From assembly GCA_023053545.1 (NCBI GenBank), contig JAKZAN010000005.1:11408001-11472000 (forward strand): a DNA stretch of 64,000 nucleotides. The letters are read 5' to 3'. Within the stretch, counting starts at the first letter, position 1. Every line of letters begins with the position of its first letter. This stretch comes from Lepidurus packardi (taxonomy: Eukaryota; Arthropoda; Branchiopoda; Notostraca; Triopsidae). This document shows positions 32,593 to 44,361 of this stretch, in pieces. Below the pieces are notes generated by a model. It saw only the letters and a list, made by a program, of their open reading frames with translations, was not told the origin of the DNA and searched no databases. A program made the position numbers and the translations under genes.

Positions 32593-34362
32593 ATGAGATT
32601 CGCCTTTACCATGATGCTGGTCTATTTCATGTATTGGAAAGGTAAGCAGTGCATTGATCGTTGTTCATGGAGCTCCTTTGTTGCAAGTAAATCACTACAA
32701 TACTCCGCAACTTAAGAAAGGGCGAGTTATCGATTCATTTCATCTATAGCAGTCTTTTTAGATACTTCCGGAATCACTCGATGATCTTTTCAGGGCCGAC
32801 GTACGATAATTCCAATAAATTATCTCGCGTTTAAATCTTGGTACTGCATGAGATCCAAAAGAAAGCATACTAATGAAACACTAACAATTAGATTCCTCAT
32901 ACACGGCACAATTTACTACGGGTGCAACGTAGTTTTCCGGTTCATAGAGTAATTCTAAGCTTAACAGGCTAAACTGTTGTCACCGCTATCTTTAAACGCT
33001 TCATTGGTGTATTGACCTGTTCAGGGAAAGTTACTTATTATCCAATACTAGCCTCAATGTGACATTAGGAAAACACACCCATAGTATAGATTTCTAATAT
33101 GTGGGTTAGTTGCTACGGTTTCTAATGTGTTCGCTGGTAATAAAAGTCCAGGAGACAATGATTTTTTGAAACGAAACCAAGCCCTTCTTATTTGTTGGTG
33201 CTTTATAGGAATCCGACTATGTGAGGCCAGCGAAGTATGGAGCAATTTTGCTTCCAGCCCAAGGTACCAGAACCTAAGAATGATGACAGCAATGGATGAT
33301 GTTTTCACTCCACGTTACATACGTAAAGGTAAAGCTTCTTATAAATGTATCAAACAATTCTCTTAGATATCTAGAATTTGCTCATCTTCAGACGAGTCCA
33401 TCATATCTGTGAAGATGAGATGTGGCACAGAATGCGCACTGAATACCACTTGTCAAGCCTTCAATTTCTACGAGACGGAGGTCTACTATGTCTGCGAGCT
33501 ACTGCCGGACAACCTGTGCGTAAATAGAACCTCCAAAGCTGTTATAGAATGGCTAGGAAGTTCAATCTCGGACAAGCTAAGCTCTGGAATGAGTACTTCT
33601 TGCTTTGAAGCGAAGTTTAACCTTCCTGGAACTATTAATTGTGAGGCACTGCGACACGGATGTCTAGGAACGTGGCCCAACTGCTTTAACTGTACCAAAA
33701 CTTGCCTAGATTCCTATAAACGGTACAATATCAGAGGTAACATTCATCAGACAGCTAGAAAAAAATTAGACTGGGATTATTTTTCGACTGGATAATTATT
33801 AGATGTCAAAGAGTTCACTCACTGGCCAGATGGTGATGCTCGAAACTCTGTACCGATTTTCGGGTGATGCGTTGATGAAAGAACCTTCCTAATAAGAAGG
33901 AAAATTGATTTGGCTGGATGCGTAGTGTCCTATGACTATCGAATGTCTTTGTTTAACATGCATCGTATGATAAGTCTGAACGCGTATAAGACGCTACAGC
34001 TTCGATTCGATAATTCTACCGGTAGCATGTACTTTACTAGCTACAGCGAGGTGGTCATGGATTCCAATGGAACGTTTACGAACATGACTCTCTTAACAGC
34101 CTCAGCAGTCGATGTCTTCAACCTAAGCGGTAGACCATTACAGCGAGCGCTCCCTTTCGCTACCGTCGAAGACGACCAGTATGGTTGCGGCTCGTTTTGG
34201 TTGGTAGACCCTAACAACGCCACTTACTGTCCAGGCAGGACCGTTGGCATGCTAGGTAGGTTCACTGTAAGTGGCAGTCAAGTTATAAGTACTGGCATTC
34301 GGTATCCTTTCGTGGTTGGCCCAAGAGTTGTGAGTTACGCAAGCTTGTTCTTATCAAATTAA
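32593..34362 (+). pseudogene. Longer secreted PAN/Apple-type gene, copy b (in-frame TGA)
   Basis: Exons 32593-32641, 33209-33328, 33392-33736 and 33803-34362 keep phase to the final TAA, but TGA at 33865-33867 interrupts exon 4. Copy a has CGA at that place and the intact paralogue has AAG, so the change is a C to T in a CpG. The frame is open again afterwards for 165 codons. Unless the stop is read through, the product is a truncated protein of about 191 residues that keeps the PAN-like domain and loses the C-terminal domain. The same TGA is in copy c. Confidence 0.8.
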
Positions 34363-35522
34363 GTTGACGAAAGTAATTTCATTACCACTACTGGCAGTCA
34401 TTCATTGCCGGTTTTTTGTACACTTTTTGAGTGATGCTTTCTGAAAGGTTTTCGAGGTTTTTGTTACCGGCAAAACTGGTTTGCATTGAATACAATTATC
34501 ATTATTACAATTCTACAGAAATATTAAATAATCCTATTAAGAAGTGTAAACGTTCTAGCACCGATATTATGTAACATACTATACATGACTTGCGACTGGA
34601 AATTAACTTTATCGTCTCGGTAACTTTATTGTCTATTTAGAACATATCAGTAGCCTGGTTAATATAAATCGATGCTAGTAAATGTGTAAAGCTATCGGGC
34701 CGAAAACCGTAAAGCAAGTTACGCCAGTACCTTTTCACCGTAGTACAAATCACTGATGCTCGGACCAACATGTGATTATCATACCGTCTGGACAGTAGGT
34801 CGAGATTGCTGGGATCCATAACGGTATCGATCATCCGTAATGGTTACACATAATGAGTGTGAATCACTATTCATCACATGTGATGGATACATCATTGTAC
34901 CGGGTCGTTGACATGTTCTAACTGCGTTCAACAAATGGTGGTCGCATATTTTTGTACGAATATAGAAGAAGAAAAACGGTGTGAGTTAGAAACCCCGTTT
35001 CAAATGCTTCTCGATTGATGTCGCTGCTAGGCTAGAACCAAACAAAAAAAGGTACCGACCCGAGAATCACGAGCGCAAGCGGGGATTTTTGCTAAACTAG
35101 TTATTGTCTGTGTTTTTCCATTGATCTCCAAAACAACAACGAAAACAATAAGGAAAGTCCAGCGTATTTGTCCTTCTTGTTTAAACGGGGAACAAGAAGA
35201 AATCGAATCGAGGAACAAGTTCCCAACGCCAGAAACAAGAATTAGAAATCTCGTTTTGTATTTCCGCATCTTTTAATTCCTGGGATCAGATATCACCGGG
35301 AGAGGACCTATAAATGTTGTCTTCGTACTACGTACGTTTTCCACAAAGTAAAAAAAAAGTCCTACCTGTCCTACTAACTGTATAACCTGTTCAACCTTTT
35401 TGTCGCATAGGGAAAACCCAACTTAGGAAACAAGTTTCTGATGAAAAGACTACATATGAATATGTAACGGAGTATTTTCCCACAATTGGATTCCTGGTAT
35501 CCGATATCACCGGGAGAGGGCC
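34363..35522. repeat. Shared spacer with degenerate PAN promoter (unit b, second)
   Basis: Same spacer as 24859-26019, between copy b of the longer gene and PAN7. No gene. Confidence 0.65.
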
Positions 35523-35529
35523 TATAAAT
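35523..35529 (+). promoter_or_regulatory. TATA box of PAN7
   Basis: TATAAAT in the conserved PAN promoter block. Confidence 0.7.
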
Positions 35530-35780
35530 GTAGCTTTGGACTGTCCGTAGTACAACAGACCTGCTCCATCCTCTCTTGGTATTCATCCTCTCCTGACTGA
35601 AGCAGCTTAAATAACCCTTTTTGAAAGTAAGTTTTCTGGAAGATTTTAGTTCAGTAAAACAAAGCGCTATTTACTAGAATGCTTGACATCTTAGTGTTTA
35701 ATCTTCTTGGGTAGAAATTAATGCATGGATTATTTTCGTTATTGGATAGGTTTCTGATCCATTTCTCAAGTCCGCCAACA

Positions 35781-36098
35781 ATGAACATGGTATCCTCATC
35801 GCTTAGTGTGTTCTTCCTTCTGATGGCGGCTGTAATGGTTCATTCTTGGCGTGATGGTGACAACGGCCTAGTCAGTTGGGACTATAACTGCGACCTCCAC
35901 CACCCCAGGTACCCGGCTATCGAACGCAAGCTGAGTTTAGGGGAACAATGCGGAGGAGTCTGCATCGCCAATCCCCGTTGCCAGTTCTTCGCCCACCGCG
36001 ACGGGAAATGCTACTTGAAGACTGGACCTGGTTCCAATATCACCCCCACCTTTGCAGAGGGAACTACCTGCGGCTTTGTCAAATCTCGTGTCGACTAA
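35781..36098 (+). CDS. PAN7: small secreted PAN/Apple-like protein
   Basis: 105 residues of the HHPRYPAIERKLSLG subtype, with GGVCIANPRC where PAN4 and PAN10 have GGICIANPRC. Signal peptide and cysteines intact. Confidence 0.83.
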   Translation: MNMVSSSLSVFFLLMAAVMVHSWRDGDNGLVSWDYNCDLHHPRYPAIERKLSLGEQCGGVCIANPRCQFFAHRDGKCYLKTGPGSNITPTFAEGTTCGFVKSRVD

Positions 36099-36477
36099 TT
36101 TGCAATTGATAAAGGATCGTCTGCTGGTAAAGACGAGTTTGAGCTAACACTTTCATTTGTATAAATTCGCTGCAAAATTGGTTGATATTGGGAGATATAC
36201 ACCAAATTCCTGCCAAACATTTGTTGAAGTAGTTACTTAGACTTAAAACTACTATACCTAGTCCTCTTCTCAACTAGGTTGAACTAGTTACTTAGACTTA
36301 AAGCTAGTGTTCGCGTTCGCACCTGTAGATATTAAGGAGGTTAGCCTTTCCTTCGTACGTTGTCATTAATACTGGTCTATCACGTCCAAATTGCCAACAA
36401 GTGCCAATAAAATAAAGACCAAGCAATAAGACGGGACTCGATCTCTTCTCTTTAATTATTCACTTCTTTTTCTGAAG

Positions 36478-36711
36478 AGAATAGCCGCCCTCTGAAAACA
36501 ATTGGCGACAATAGGTTTGGCGCCTTGTTGTTTCGCCGCTGACTATAATACCGTTGCGTTTATCATGTTTTGCAAACTTGGCTTCGAGGAACGCCAAGCT
36601 GTCAAATTGTTATCCTACGCCCCGCAGTGTCTAGCAAAAACTGTCAAAATTTTGTCTGAATCAGTCCACATTCCGCAGGATGAATCCAAGTCGATGACAG
36701 CAAGTTTTTGA
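36478..36711 (+). pseudogene. FR47 acyltransferase C-terminal fragment (unit b, extra stop)
   Basis: Counterpart of 26981-27220. A small deletion just upstream creates RIAAL then TGA, so the fragment is further broken. The rest reads KLGFEERQAVKLLSYAPQ. Units a and c share ELQAV here. Confidence 0.75.
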
Positions 36712-37301
36712 AACTTTCAGATGATTCTGTATTTTCCAGAAATACCAGCGGTAGATTGACTTGATCCTATACACAGCTTCTGTCCCTTTCATAATTAACA
36801 AGTTCTAAGAACCATCACTCTTACTTACAAGTATAGATTCTTAGTACATGTACCTCGGTGTACTTTCGGAAAAGCCGTAAACATGCAAAAGCCAAGTTTT
36901 GTATGTAAATTACCCCATTTTTTGGCAGTATAAGCAATGGGCCAATTCCCTTTACTTAATGTTTAGTAATGCTGTAGTATCGTATGTTATCTAGTAATAA
37001 AAGACAGAGGGTACAGTTGTTCCCCGCAATGTATCACGCAAATTCATTGCCCAAGCCAACAAAGTTATCCAACCGCAATTACACGGCATTAACATCCATT
37101 AAATTCTTTTTGTAGTTGACGTTAATAGGTGTTACAATTGTGGTCTTAAATCCTGTAATATTGGCAATTGCACAACGGCTGTGCTAGCTGATCACATGTG
37201 GGTGCCACAATATACTTAATGTACACGAATAAGACATATAAAAATACTGACATAAAAAAATAACGTAATACCTGAGAAAAAAAAACTTTTTCTTTTGTTC
37301 A
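36712..37301. other. Upstream region of DEG/ENaC gene 1
   Basis: Conserved with 49669-50256 and 27221-27828. No gene recognised; presumed regulatory. Confidence 0.5.
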
Positions 37302-39414
37302 ATGGTGCAGGTCTCCCGAATCAATAAGTTCAACGGGGGAAAAAAAATACTTCGGTGCAAACGAAAGAAAAACCTTCTCGCTACCAAATTCCTCAGTTAT
37401 ACAGAAATGTATCGTCCACAAGACGGAGGAGTCAAGGAATTCCTGAAAGAGGGTAAACCTTACCCTGTCTACAAGGAACCAAAACCCAAGAACTTGCTGT
37501 GTGAACAAGTGCAATACTTTTGCCGTACCACTGCGAATCATGGCTTTGCACATGTCGTGGATAGCAACGAGATTTTTCATTTCCAGATTATATGGGCCCT
37601 AGTGATCGCCATTTTAGCTGTCGTGGTCGCCTACTTTGTCTTCATGAGCGTCACCAACCTGGTTAGTCGGACCCTAACTACCGAATTCCGGGAAGAAGAG
37701 CATCTTATGGACTTCAAGGGTATGGTTCTGCCAGACATTCACCTGTGTGACCCTTCAATCTTCAACTCTACTAAACTAGAAGGTTAGCAGTTAGCATCCC
37801 AAAGAGAACCATCCTAATACCTTGCGAACTTTGGTGGTTGTGGGTAGAAATGGGGTTTAATAGCACCATGGCTACGTACTTGACCTTAGCGACCTCCGAC
37901 TTTGCAGCCAAGCTGGACTTCGCTAATAACACTAGCTACCAAAGTGCTCTGAAAGAGGAGTTTGATAGAATTTTGGCGACTGGTTCGAGAACCCTTAAAG
38001 ACGTATTCGATATTGCAGCTATCAAGTCAAGTTCAATTTCAATACATTTTTAGCTATGTATCATCCTTCCGAAGTAGTTGGTTATTCCTTTTCTTGATCA
38101 GCAGATGCAAAGATGTAGTGGTGCTTTGCACCCATGCAGGGAAGGAATACTGGGGTAATCAGTGCTGCACCCAGTTCTTTCCCTTCACACCTTACGTGAG
38201 TGTCTTCGGCAGTTGCATTAGCACACATGGGAAGTCTATAAAGCAAGAATTTCCTTCGAGAGACGCTGGGTTTGTTGTATACGTAACCCCTAACAGTGCA
38301 CACACCATAAGTGAGCCAAACGGGAACTTTCAAAGAATAGAGTTAACTCTTTCGGCTCTTATTTTCTCAGATTTCGACAATAATATAATTAAATCAGAGT
38401 ACATCTTGCAAAAAGGAATGTACTACGCAGTCTCTAGTCCCGCTGTTGCTATCGATTTAGTTTTACACTCAGCCGGGCGCTTTGCAGCACCTAATACATG
38501 GGTTTCAATACCCATTATCAAGTCACTAGTAAGGAAGGACATTAATTAAGACAGTAAAACAGTCCTTAGAATCGTACTATTACCATCAAACAATTCCAGG
38601 TGGATAATAGCGAACTGAAAGATAATATCTTAGCTCCCCATACGTGTGTTGACAGTAACGACGCTGTTTATAAACAATCCAAGACCCCGGACTACGATTT
38701 CTATAGCAAAATGAATTGCTACGGAGCCAATTTCCAGCAGATATTTCGGCAATTTAGCAACTGCTCAGCTGTATTCTACAAGTATGGAAGTGAGTTCAAT
38801 AGGTTATGCATTTCTGGGAATCGAGTTGAACCATTTACAAACTGAAATTGTAATCGATTTCCAAAACTTAGATGCCACTCGTCTCTGCGGTCCTCAAGAA
38901 ACCTTGGATTATCAAAAAAAACCTTCCATACCAAGTCGCTAACTTGCAGTTTTCTTTTGTAATTATGGTAACCTTTGTTATTAATTATTTTAGAACTCCA
39001 AGATTGCCTCATCAACTGCATTATCGATTTGTACGAGATATCGCCAAGCTCTGCCGAATTCAATACACAATATATAGCGCGAAAATATCCAAACAGTACT
39101 AGGTAATACTTTCGATACATTGCACTCTAATTTGGAACTACTACAAACTGTCCTGTTTACAGAGGCAAAGCAGTCGTTCTGCATTTCTTTTACACCACTT
39201 TTGATTACGACATTCGTATAAACCATCCCTCTACCTTTCTCAAGTGGCTGGGTATTCGCTTTAGGATTATTTAAAGGAGCGATTCCTTTTTACAATTAGG
39301 TTTCTTACAGGCGAAGTGGGAGGTAACTTGGGACTCTTTCTAGGAGCTAGCTTCATTTCAATCCTGGAAATCATGGCTTTCTGTGTCCGATGTTGTGTAA
39401 AATCAACTTTTTAA
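37302..39414 (+). CDS. DEG/ENaC (pickpocket-like) cation channel subunit 1
   Basis: Nine exons: 37302-37782, 37848-38025, 38105-38310, 38371-38528, 38600-38789, 38872-38934, 38994-39102, 39163-39251 and 39311-39414, total 525 residues. The N-terminus has the DEG/ENaC gating motif (FCRTTANHGFAH, His-Gly at 80-81), then TM1 (about 94-116), a large Cys-rich extracellular domain starting VLPDIHLCDPSIFN, and TM2 with the family signature GGNLGLFLGASFISILE including the GAS selectivity filter. Subunits assemble as trimers forming amiloride-type sodium channels gated by chemicals, peptides or force. The start is uncertain: ATG 37407 (MYRPQDGG) fits the N-termini of genes 3 and 4 better than ATG 37302. 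Intron 3 is 60 nt with no stop and in phase, so it could be retained. Confidence 0.9.
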
Positions 39415-39687
39415 ATTGGTCTAGAATATTTTCCCGTCAATCATACCCAAAATATAGCCACTTTAGCAACATTCTTTAAATTTCTGCAAATGTTCGCTAA
39501 TTAAAAATCACATTCTCTTGAAGATGACTAAGTAAAATAATCCAACTACAATTATAATACCTTTTCTTGTGTAGATGTCCAGATATTCATACAAATCTTG
39601 TTTACTTATAAACGCTAGCTCAACTCATTCTTGTTTACATTTGCCCACTTCAGCAATGCTGGAGGTGACTAACTCGCTGTGGATTGC
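39415..39687. other. 3' flank of DEG/ENaC gene 1
   Basis: Conserved at 52370-52642. No gene recognised. Confidence 0.5.
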
Positions 39688-39690
39688 TTA

Positions 39691-39981
39691 AGGGTGGTTC
39701 ACACTACCAATCAAAATCAAAAATCACCAGTCAAAATCAAGAAAATCACTGACTGGGGGCGTGGTTTGGTCTGACTTGTGCCATTCAAATAAGATTGAAT
39801 TTGGGTCCTTTGATTGTCGTGATTTGTGTGACTTACCACATTGCCAAGGAAAGTTGTATGAAAAACATGCAGGAAACTTTGATTTTTGAGCAGTTAAATA
39901 ATAAATAAAACTGTAAAAAGCTATCCAGATTTACTGAATTAATAATATAAAGTTTTATGTTGCAGTTTTATGTTTTGGCTG
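39691..39981 (-). mobile_element. MITE (PIF/Harbinger-like), truncated copy in unit b
   Basis: Begins with the same terminal inverted repeat (AGGGTGGTTCACAC) after a TTA at the same genomic spot as the complete copy at 52646-52972, but its interior runs in the reverse orientation. The right end is missing: after TTTTGGCTG the sequence folds back on itself. Confidence 0.8.
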
Positions 39982-40020
39982 CAACATAAAACTTTATAAT
40001 ATTAATTCAGTAAATCTGGA
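39924..40020. repeat. Snapback palindrome, 42-bp arms
   Basis: Arms at 39924-39965 and 39979-40020 (TCCAGATTTACTG ... CAGTAAATCTGGA) are inverted copies with a 13-base spacer and only two mismatches. The right arm replaces the missing end of the MITE. A further short direct repeat (TTAATTCAGTAAATCT) follows at 40021 and leads into a PAN gene tail. Confidence 0.88.
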
Positions 40021-40035
40021 TTAATTCAGTAAATC

Positions 40036-40118
40036 TTGAAGAATGGACCTGGTTCCAATATCACTCCCAGCTTTGCAGACGGAACCACCTGCGGCTTTGT
40101 CAGATCCCGTGTCGACTA
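40036..40118 (+). pseudogene. PAN gene 3' end fragment
   Basis: The last 26 codons of a PAN gene (TGPGSN-like segment to FADGTTCGFVRSRVD and TAA), joined at its 5' side to the palindrome. Its 3' flank to about 40430 matches the flank of PAN3 and PAN6. A truncated copy without start or signal peptide. Confidence 0.82.
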
Positions 40119-40429
40119 ATTTGCAATGGATAAAAATCGTCTGCCGGTAAAAGACTACCTTGACGTAACACTTTAGCTTGTATCAATTCGATCTAAAATT
40201 GGTTGATGTTTGGGAAATATACACCGAATTCCCACTAAACATTTGTTGAAAATTTACTTAGACTTAAACTAATATAAACTACAGGTCTTCCTCTCACTTA
40301 ACAACTAGTGTTCACACCAATAGATTCTAAAGAGATTGACCTTTCTGCCTTACGTTTTCATTATTATTGGTCTATTTCGTTACAAGCTGGCAAGATTTGA
40401 CAATAAAAAGACCAAACACTAAAACCACA

Positions 40430-40765
40430 GTATAGAGGTTTACACAGTATGGTAACGGGTATCCTTCCAATGTTAAGGTTTTCTGACAAATCTCTCGGTC
40501 CCAAGAGGATGTGAGGGTACGAAGGCTTATAATGGGGATGGATTCCCAGACTGTACCCATGTACCCCCATGTAGGCATTCCTAATCTACTAGTAAAAGTG
40601 TTCGAGAAGAGAACAAAACATTCACAAACCGGGGGACTGGTGACCTTTCTCTCGGGCACTCTAGGGAGTTTTGGGCTGACGTAGGGTCCTACCGGCAACG
40701 CGCGCATTTGAAAGTGTTAAGAAAAATACTAAACTTGCAAAAGTTAGTAACATTTCGGAACACTT
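40430..40765 (-). repeat. Dispersed repeat R1, longest copy
   Basis: Minus-strand sequence matches both halves of 12868-13042, with about 190 extra bases in the middle. No coding potential recognised with confidence. Probably a non-autonomous element or an LTR piece. Confidence 0.6.
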
Positions 40766-40846
40766 GCAAAGTACCATGTAATAGATAACTCGTATATAGA
40801 CATAAATAGTAATAACAACACATACAGACATTAATATACATGGGTA

Positions 40847-40884
40847 TTTTATAGTATATGGGGTTAAACCTGTATACTATAAAA
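40847..40884. repeat. Perfect 12-bp inverted repeat
   Basis: TTTTATAGTATA (40847-40858) and TATACTATAAAA (40873-40884) flank a 14-base loop. It could form a hairpin or be the trace of an element end. It lies just left of the unit b / unit c junction. Confidence 0.6.
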
Positions 40885-40970
40885 CACCTATGCATGGGTT
40901 GAAAAATAGACCGCCTCCTCGTGGTGTAACCTGGTAACGCGAAATAGTCTATAATGTGTACACGTGTTGT

Positions 40971-42311
40971 GCTTTGACCTAGTTAATTCATATTTTATTG
41001 TAAGCTCACATAGTTTAAAGCAATAGATTTAAATTACGCGCTTTGTAAACCGTCGTGACCTTTTCTGAACTGCACTGGGAGGTTTGCGAATGTACCCTTT
41101 CATTTTCTGGCCTTTTACCTGAATTATTACTCTGGGGACCGAAAAGGTCGTCAGAAAACCTTAACATTGGAAGATAGCCCTGTTAGCATACTGTCTAAAC
41201 CTCTATACTGTGACTAAAACAACACATTCTTTTCTTTTCTTCTGGCTATATGCGTAGTCCACTGATCCTTTTCAGGGTGTTTCTGAAGGCAAAATACGAC
41301 CACAATTAATGTCAATAAAAATATGTAAAACAAAAACTGAGAAAAATTGTGAAAAAAAAATCTAGACATCTGGAATGAAAGAAAACTCAAATAACAAGCG
41401 CAAGCTTTAACATAGAAAGCCGAATTGCAATGTCGCAATTTATGTCCTTGCAATTTCACCAAACTCGGGATTTTTCTACTGCAAAGTCCGCGAATTTCAA
41501 CACAATAGGCCGGAGAGAAAGGTTTCGGCGCTAGTACCTGCTTTGCGATACAATTATATTACATAATCTTAGAAAGAAGCGCAAACGTTCTAGCACGGAA
41601 ATTGTGTAACATACTATAAATGGCCTGGGATTTTGAGTTACCTTTAGGTTTTTTGGTAACATCATTGTATATTTTAAAATCATATCAATATAGTGGTTAA
41701 ACTAACTCGATACTAGTGAATGTAGAAAGAGACCCGGCCGGAAACCACCAGACAACGTACGCCATCATTTTTCACTACAGTGCATATCACTTATGGTATG
41801 ACCAGGCGGTATTACTGGGATCCACAATTGGATCGATGATCCGTAAAAGTAACAAAGGGCATGCATCACTATACATCACGTGTAATGCCTAAATCATTAA
41901 ACGGGATAGTTGACATGTTCTAACTGCGTTCAACAGATGATAATTGTTGCACTTCAAACCTGGGCTTTCTAGGAGTCGGACTCGAACCGGTTTTGACTGC
42001 TTGTTGCAGTTGGCCACCGTTGGTTCTCATTGCGAGGCTAGAACCAACATAAGCATAAGCCGAACTGGGAATTAAGAGAGGAAGCGGGGATTTTTGATAC
42101 AATAATTGTACTCTGGGAATTTCCTTTTATTTTCTAAACAAACAAAGAAAACTACAGGAACAATCCAGTTGTTTGACCCTTCTTGTGGCATGGGGGAAAT
42201 CGAATCGAGGAACAAGACTCAAGTTCCGAACGCAAAAACAAGAACTAGAAATCTCGTGTTTTATTGTCGAATCTTTTAATTCCTGGGATTAGAAATCATC
42301 AGGAGAGGACC
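40971..42311. other. Gene-free left part of unit c
   Basis: Near-identical to 28020-29361. R1 end at 41137-41213 and a tRNA-like segment at 41975-42055 on the minus strand. No gene. Confidence 0.6.
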
Positions 42312-42318
42312 TATAAAA
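42312..42318 (+). promoter_or_regulatory. TATA box of PAN8
   Basis: Here TATAAAA, where PAN5 has TATAAAT; otherwise the conserved promoter block. Confidence 0.7.
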
Positions 42319-42568
42319 GTAGCGTTGGACTGTCCGTAGTACAACAGACCTTCTCCATCCTCTCTTGGTATTCATCCTCTCCTGACTGAAGCAGCTTAAA
42401 TAACCCTTTTTGAAAGTAAGTTTTCTGGAAGATTTTAGTTCAGTAAAACAAAGCGCTATTTACTAGAATGCTTGACATCTTAGTGTTTAATCTTCTTGGG
42501 TAGAAATTAATGCATGGATTATTTTCATTCTTGGATAGGTTTCTGATCCATTCTCAAGTTCACCAACA

Positions 42569-42886
42569 ATGAACATGGTATCCTCATCGCTTAGTGTGTT
42601 CTTCCTTCTGATGGCGGCCGTAATGGTTCATTCCTGGCGTGATGGTGACAACGGCTTGATCAGCTGGGACTATAACTGCGACCTCCACGACCCGAAATAT
42701 GGGACTTTTGACCGCAAGCCCAGTACCGGGGAACAATGCGGAGGAGTCTGCATCGCCAATCCCAGTTGCAAGTTCTTTGCCCACCGCGACGGGAAATGCT
42801 ACTTGAAGAAGGGACCTGGTTCCAATATCACCCCCAGCTTTGCAGAGGGAACTACCTGCGGCTTTGTCAAATCTCGTGTCGACTAA
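42569..42886 (+). CDS. PAN8: small secreted PAN/Apple-like protein
   Basis: 105 residues, identical to PAN5. One base fewer just upstream of the start (CATTCTCAAG) closes the in-frame extension seen in other copies, which supports translation starting at the MNMVSS methionine. Confidence 0.84.
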   Translation: MNMVSSSLSVFFLLMAAVMVHSWRDGDNGLISWDYNCDLHDPKYGTFDRKPSTGEQCGGVCIANPSCKFFAHRDGKCYLKKGPGSNITPSFAEGTTCGFVKSRVD

Positions 42887-43122
42887 TTTGCAATTGATAA
42901 AGGATCGTCTGCTGATAAAGACGCCTTTGAGCTAACACTTTCATTTGTATAAATTCGCTACAAAATTGGTTAATATTGGGAAATATACACCAAATTCCTG
43001 CCAAACATTTCTTGAAGTAGTTACTTAGACTTAAAACTACTATACCTCGTCCTCTTCTCAACTAGGTTGAACTAGTTACTGAGACTTAAAACTAGTGTTC
43101 GCGTTCGCACCTGTGTACTCCC

Positions 43123-43200
43123 GTTAGTACTGGCATTCGGTATCCTTTCGTTGTTGGCCCAAGAATTGTGAGTTACGCAAGCTTGTTCTTGTCAAATTAA
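43123..43200 (+). pseudogene. 3' end remnant of the longer PAN-type gene (unit c)
   Basis: Counterpart of 30174-30251: the last codons and TAA only. Confidence 0.8.
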
Positions 43201-44354
43201 GTTGACGAAAGTAATTTCATTACTACTACTGGCAGTCATTTATTGCCGTTTTTTTTTACACTTTTTGAGTGATGCTTTCTGAAAGGTTTTCGAGGTTTTT
43301 GTTACCGGCAAAACTGGTTTGCATTGAATACAATTATCAATATTACAATTCTACAGAAATATTATATAATCTTATTAAGAAGCGTAAACGTTCTAGCACC
43401 GATATTATGTAACATACTATACATGACTTGCGACTTGAAATTAACTTTAAGGTCTCGGTAACTTCATTGCCTATTTAAAACATATCAGTAGCCTGGTTAA
43501 TATAAATCGATGCTAGTATATATGTAGAGCAATTGGGCCGAAAACCGTAAAGCAAGGTACGCCAGTACATTTTCACCGTAGTACAAATCACTGATGCTCG
43601 GACCAACATGTGATTACCATACCGCCTGGACAGTAGGTCGGGATTGCTGGTATCCACAATGGTATCAATCATCCGTAATGGTTACAAATAATGGGTGTGA
43701 ATCACTACCCATCACGTGTGATGGATATATCATTGTACTAGATGGTTGATACGTTCTAACTTCGTTCAACAAATGGTGGTCGCACATTTTTGTACGAATA
43801 TAGAAGAAGAAAAACGGTGTGAGTTAGAAAACCCGTTTCATATGCTTCTCGATAGATGTCGCTGCTAGGCTGGAGCCAATCAAAAAAAGGTACCGACCCG
43901 AGAATCACGAGCGCAAGCGGGGATTTTTGCTAAACTATTTATTGTCTGTGTTTTTCCATTGATCTCCAACACAACAACGAAAACAATAAGGAAAGTCCAG
44001 CGTATTTGTCCTTCTTGTTTGCATGGGGAACAAGAAGAAATCGAATCGAGGAACAAGTTCCCAACGCCAAAAACAAGAATTATAAATTTCGTGTTGTATC
44101 TCCACATCTTTTAATTCCTGGGATGAGATATCACGGGGAGAGGACCTACAAATGTTTTCTTCCTACTTCGTACGTTTTCCACAAAGTAAAATAAAAGTCC
44201 TAACTGTCCTACTAGCTATATAACCTGTTCAACCTTTTTGTCGCACGGGGAAAATCCAACTTCGGAAACAATTTTCTAATGAAAAGACTACATATGTAAT
44301 GGAGTATTTTCCCATACTTGGATTCCTGGTATCAGATATCATATGGAGAAGACC
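43201..44354. repeat. Shared spacer with degenerate PAN promoter (unit c, first)
   Basis: Same spacer as 30252-31404; no gene. Confidence 0.65.
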
Positions 44355-44361
44355 TATAAAT
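44355..44361 (+). promoter_or_regulatory. TATA box of PAN9
   Basis: TATAAAT in the conserved PAN promoter block. The leader exon behind it is of the PAN3 type (TTACACTTGCTGACAG before the donor). Confidence 0.7.

Larger units (their letters stand above)
28020..39981 (+). repeat. Unit b of a tandem duplication of about 12.95 kb
   Basis: Starts at 28020 (GCTTTGACCTAG) and is colinear with 40971 onward, offset 12945-12955 along its whole length, including introns and spacers. Contents: PAN5, PAN6, longer PAN-type pseudogene b, PAN7, acyltransferase fragment, intact DEG/ENaC gene, MITE. Only small indels separate the copies, so the duplication is recent. Confidence 0.9.

Noticed and set aside
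38790..38847. Read-through of exon 5 of channel gene 1 into FNRLCISGNRVEPF, first taken for the missing Cys exon
   Set aside because: The next exon at 38872-38934 (NATRLCGPQETL) aligns better with exon 6 of genes 3 and 4 and keeps phase; GTGAGT at 38790 is a good donor.
40915..40945. tRNA D-arm-like sequence (CTCGTGGTGTAAC)
   Set aside because: No anticodon arm, B-box or acceptor partner follows within a tRNA length.
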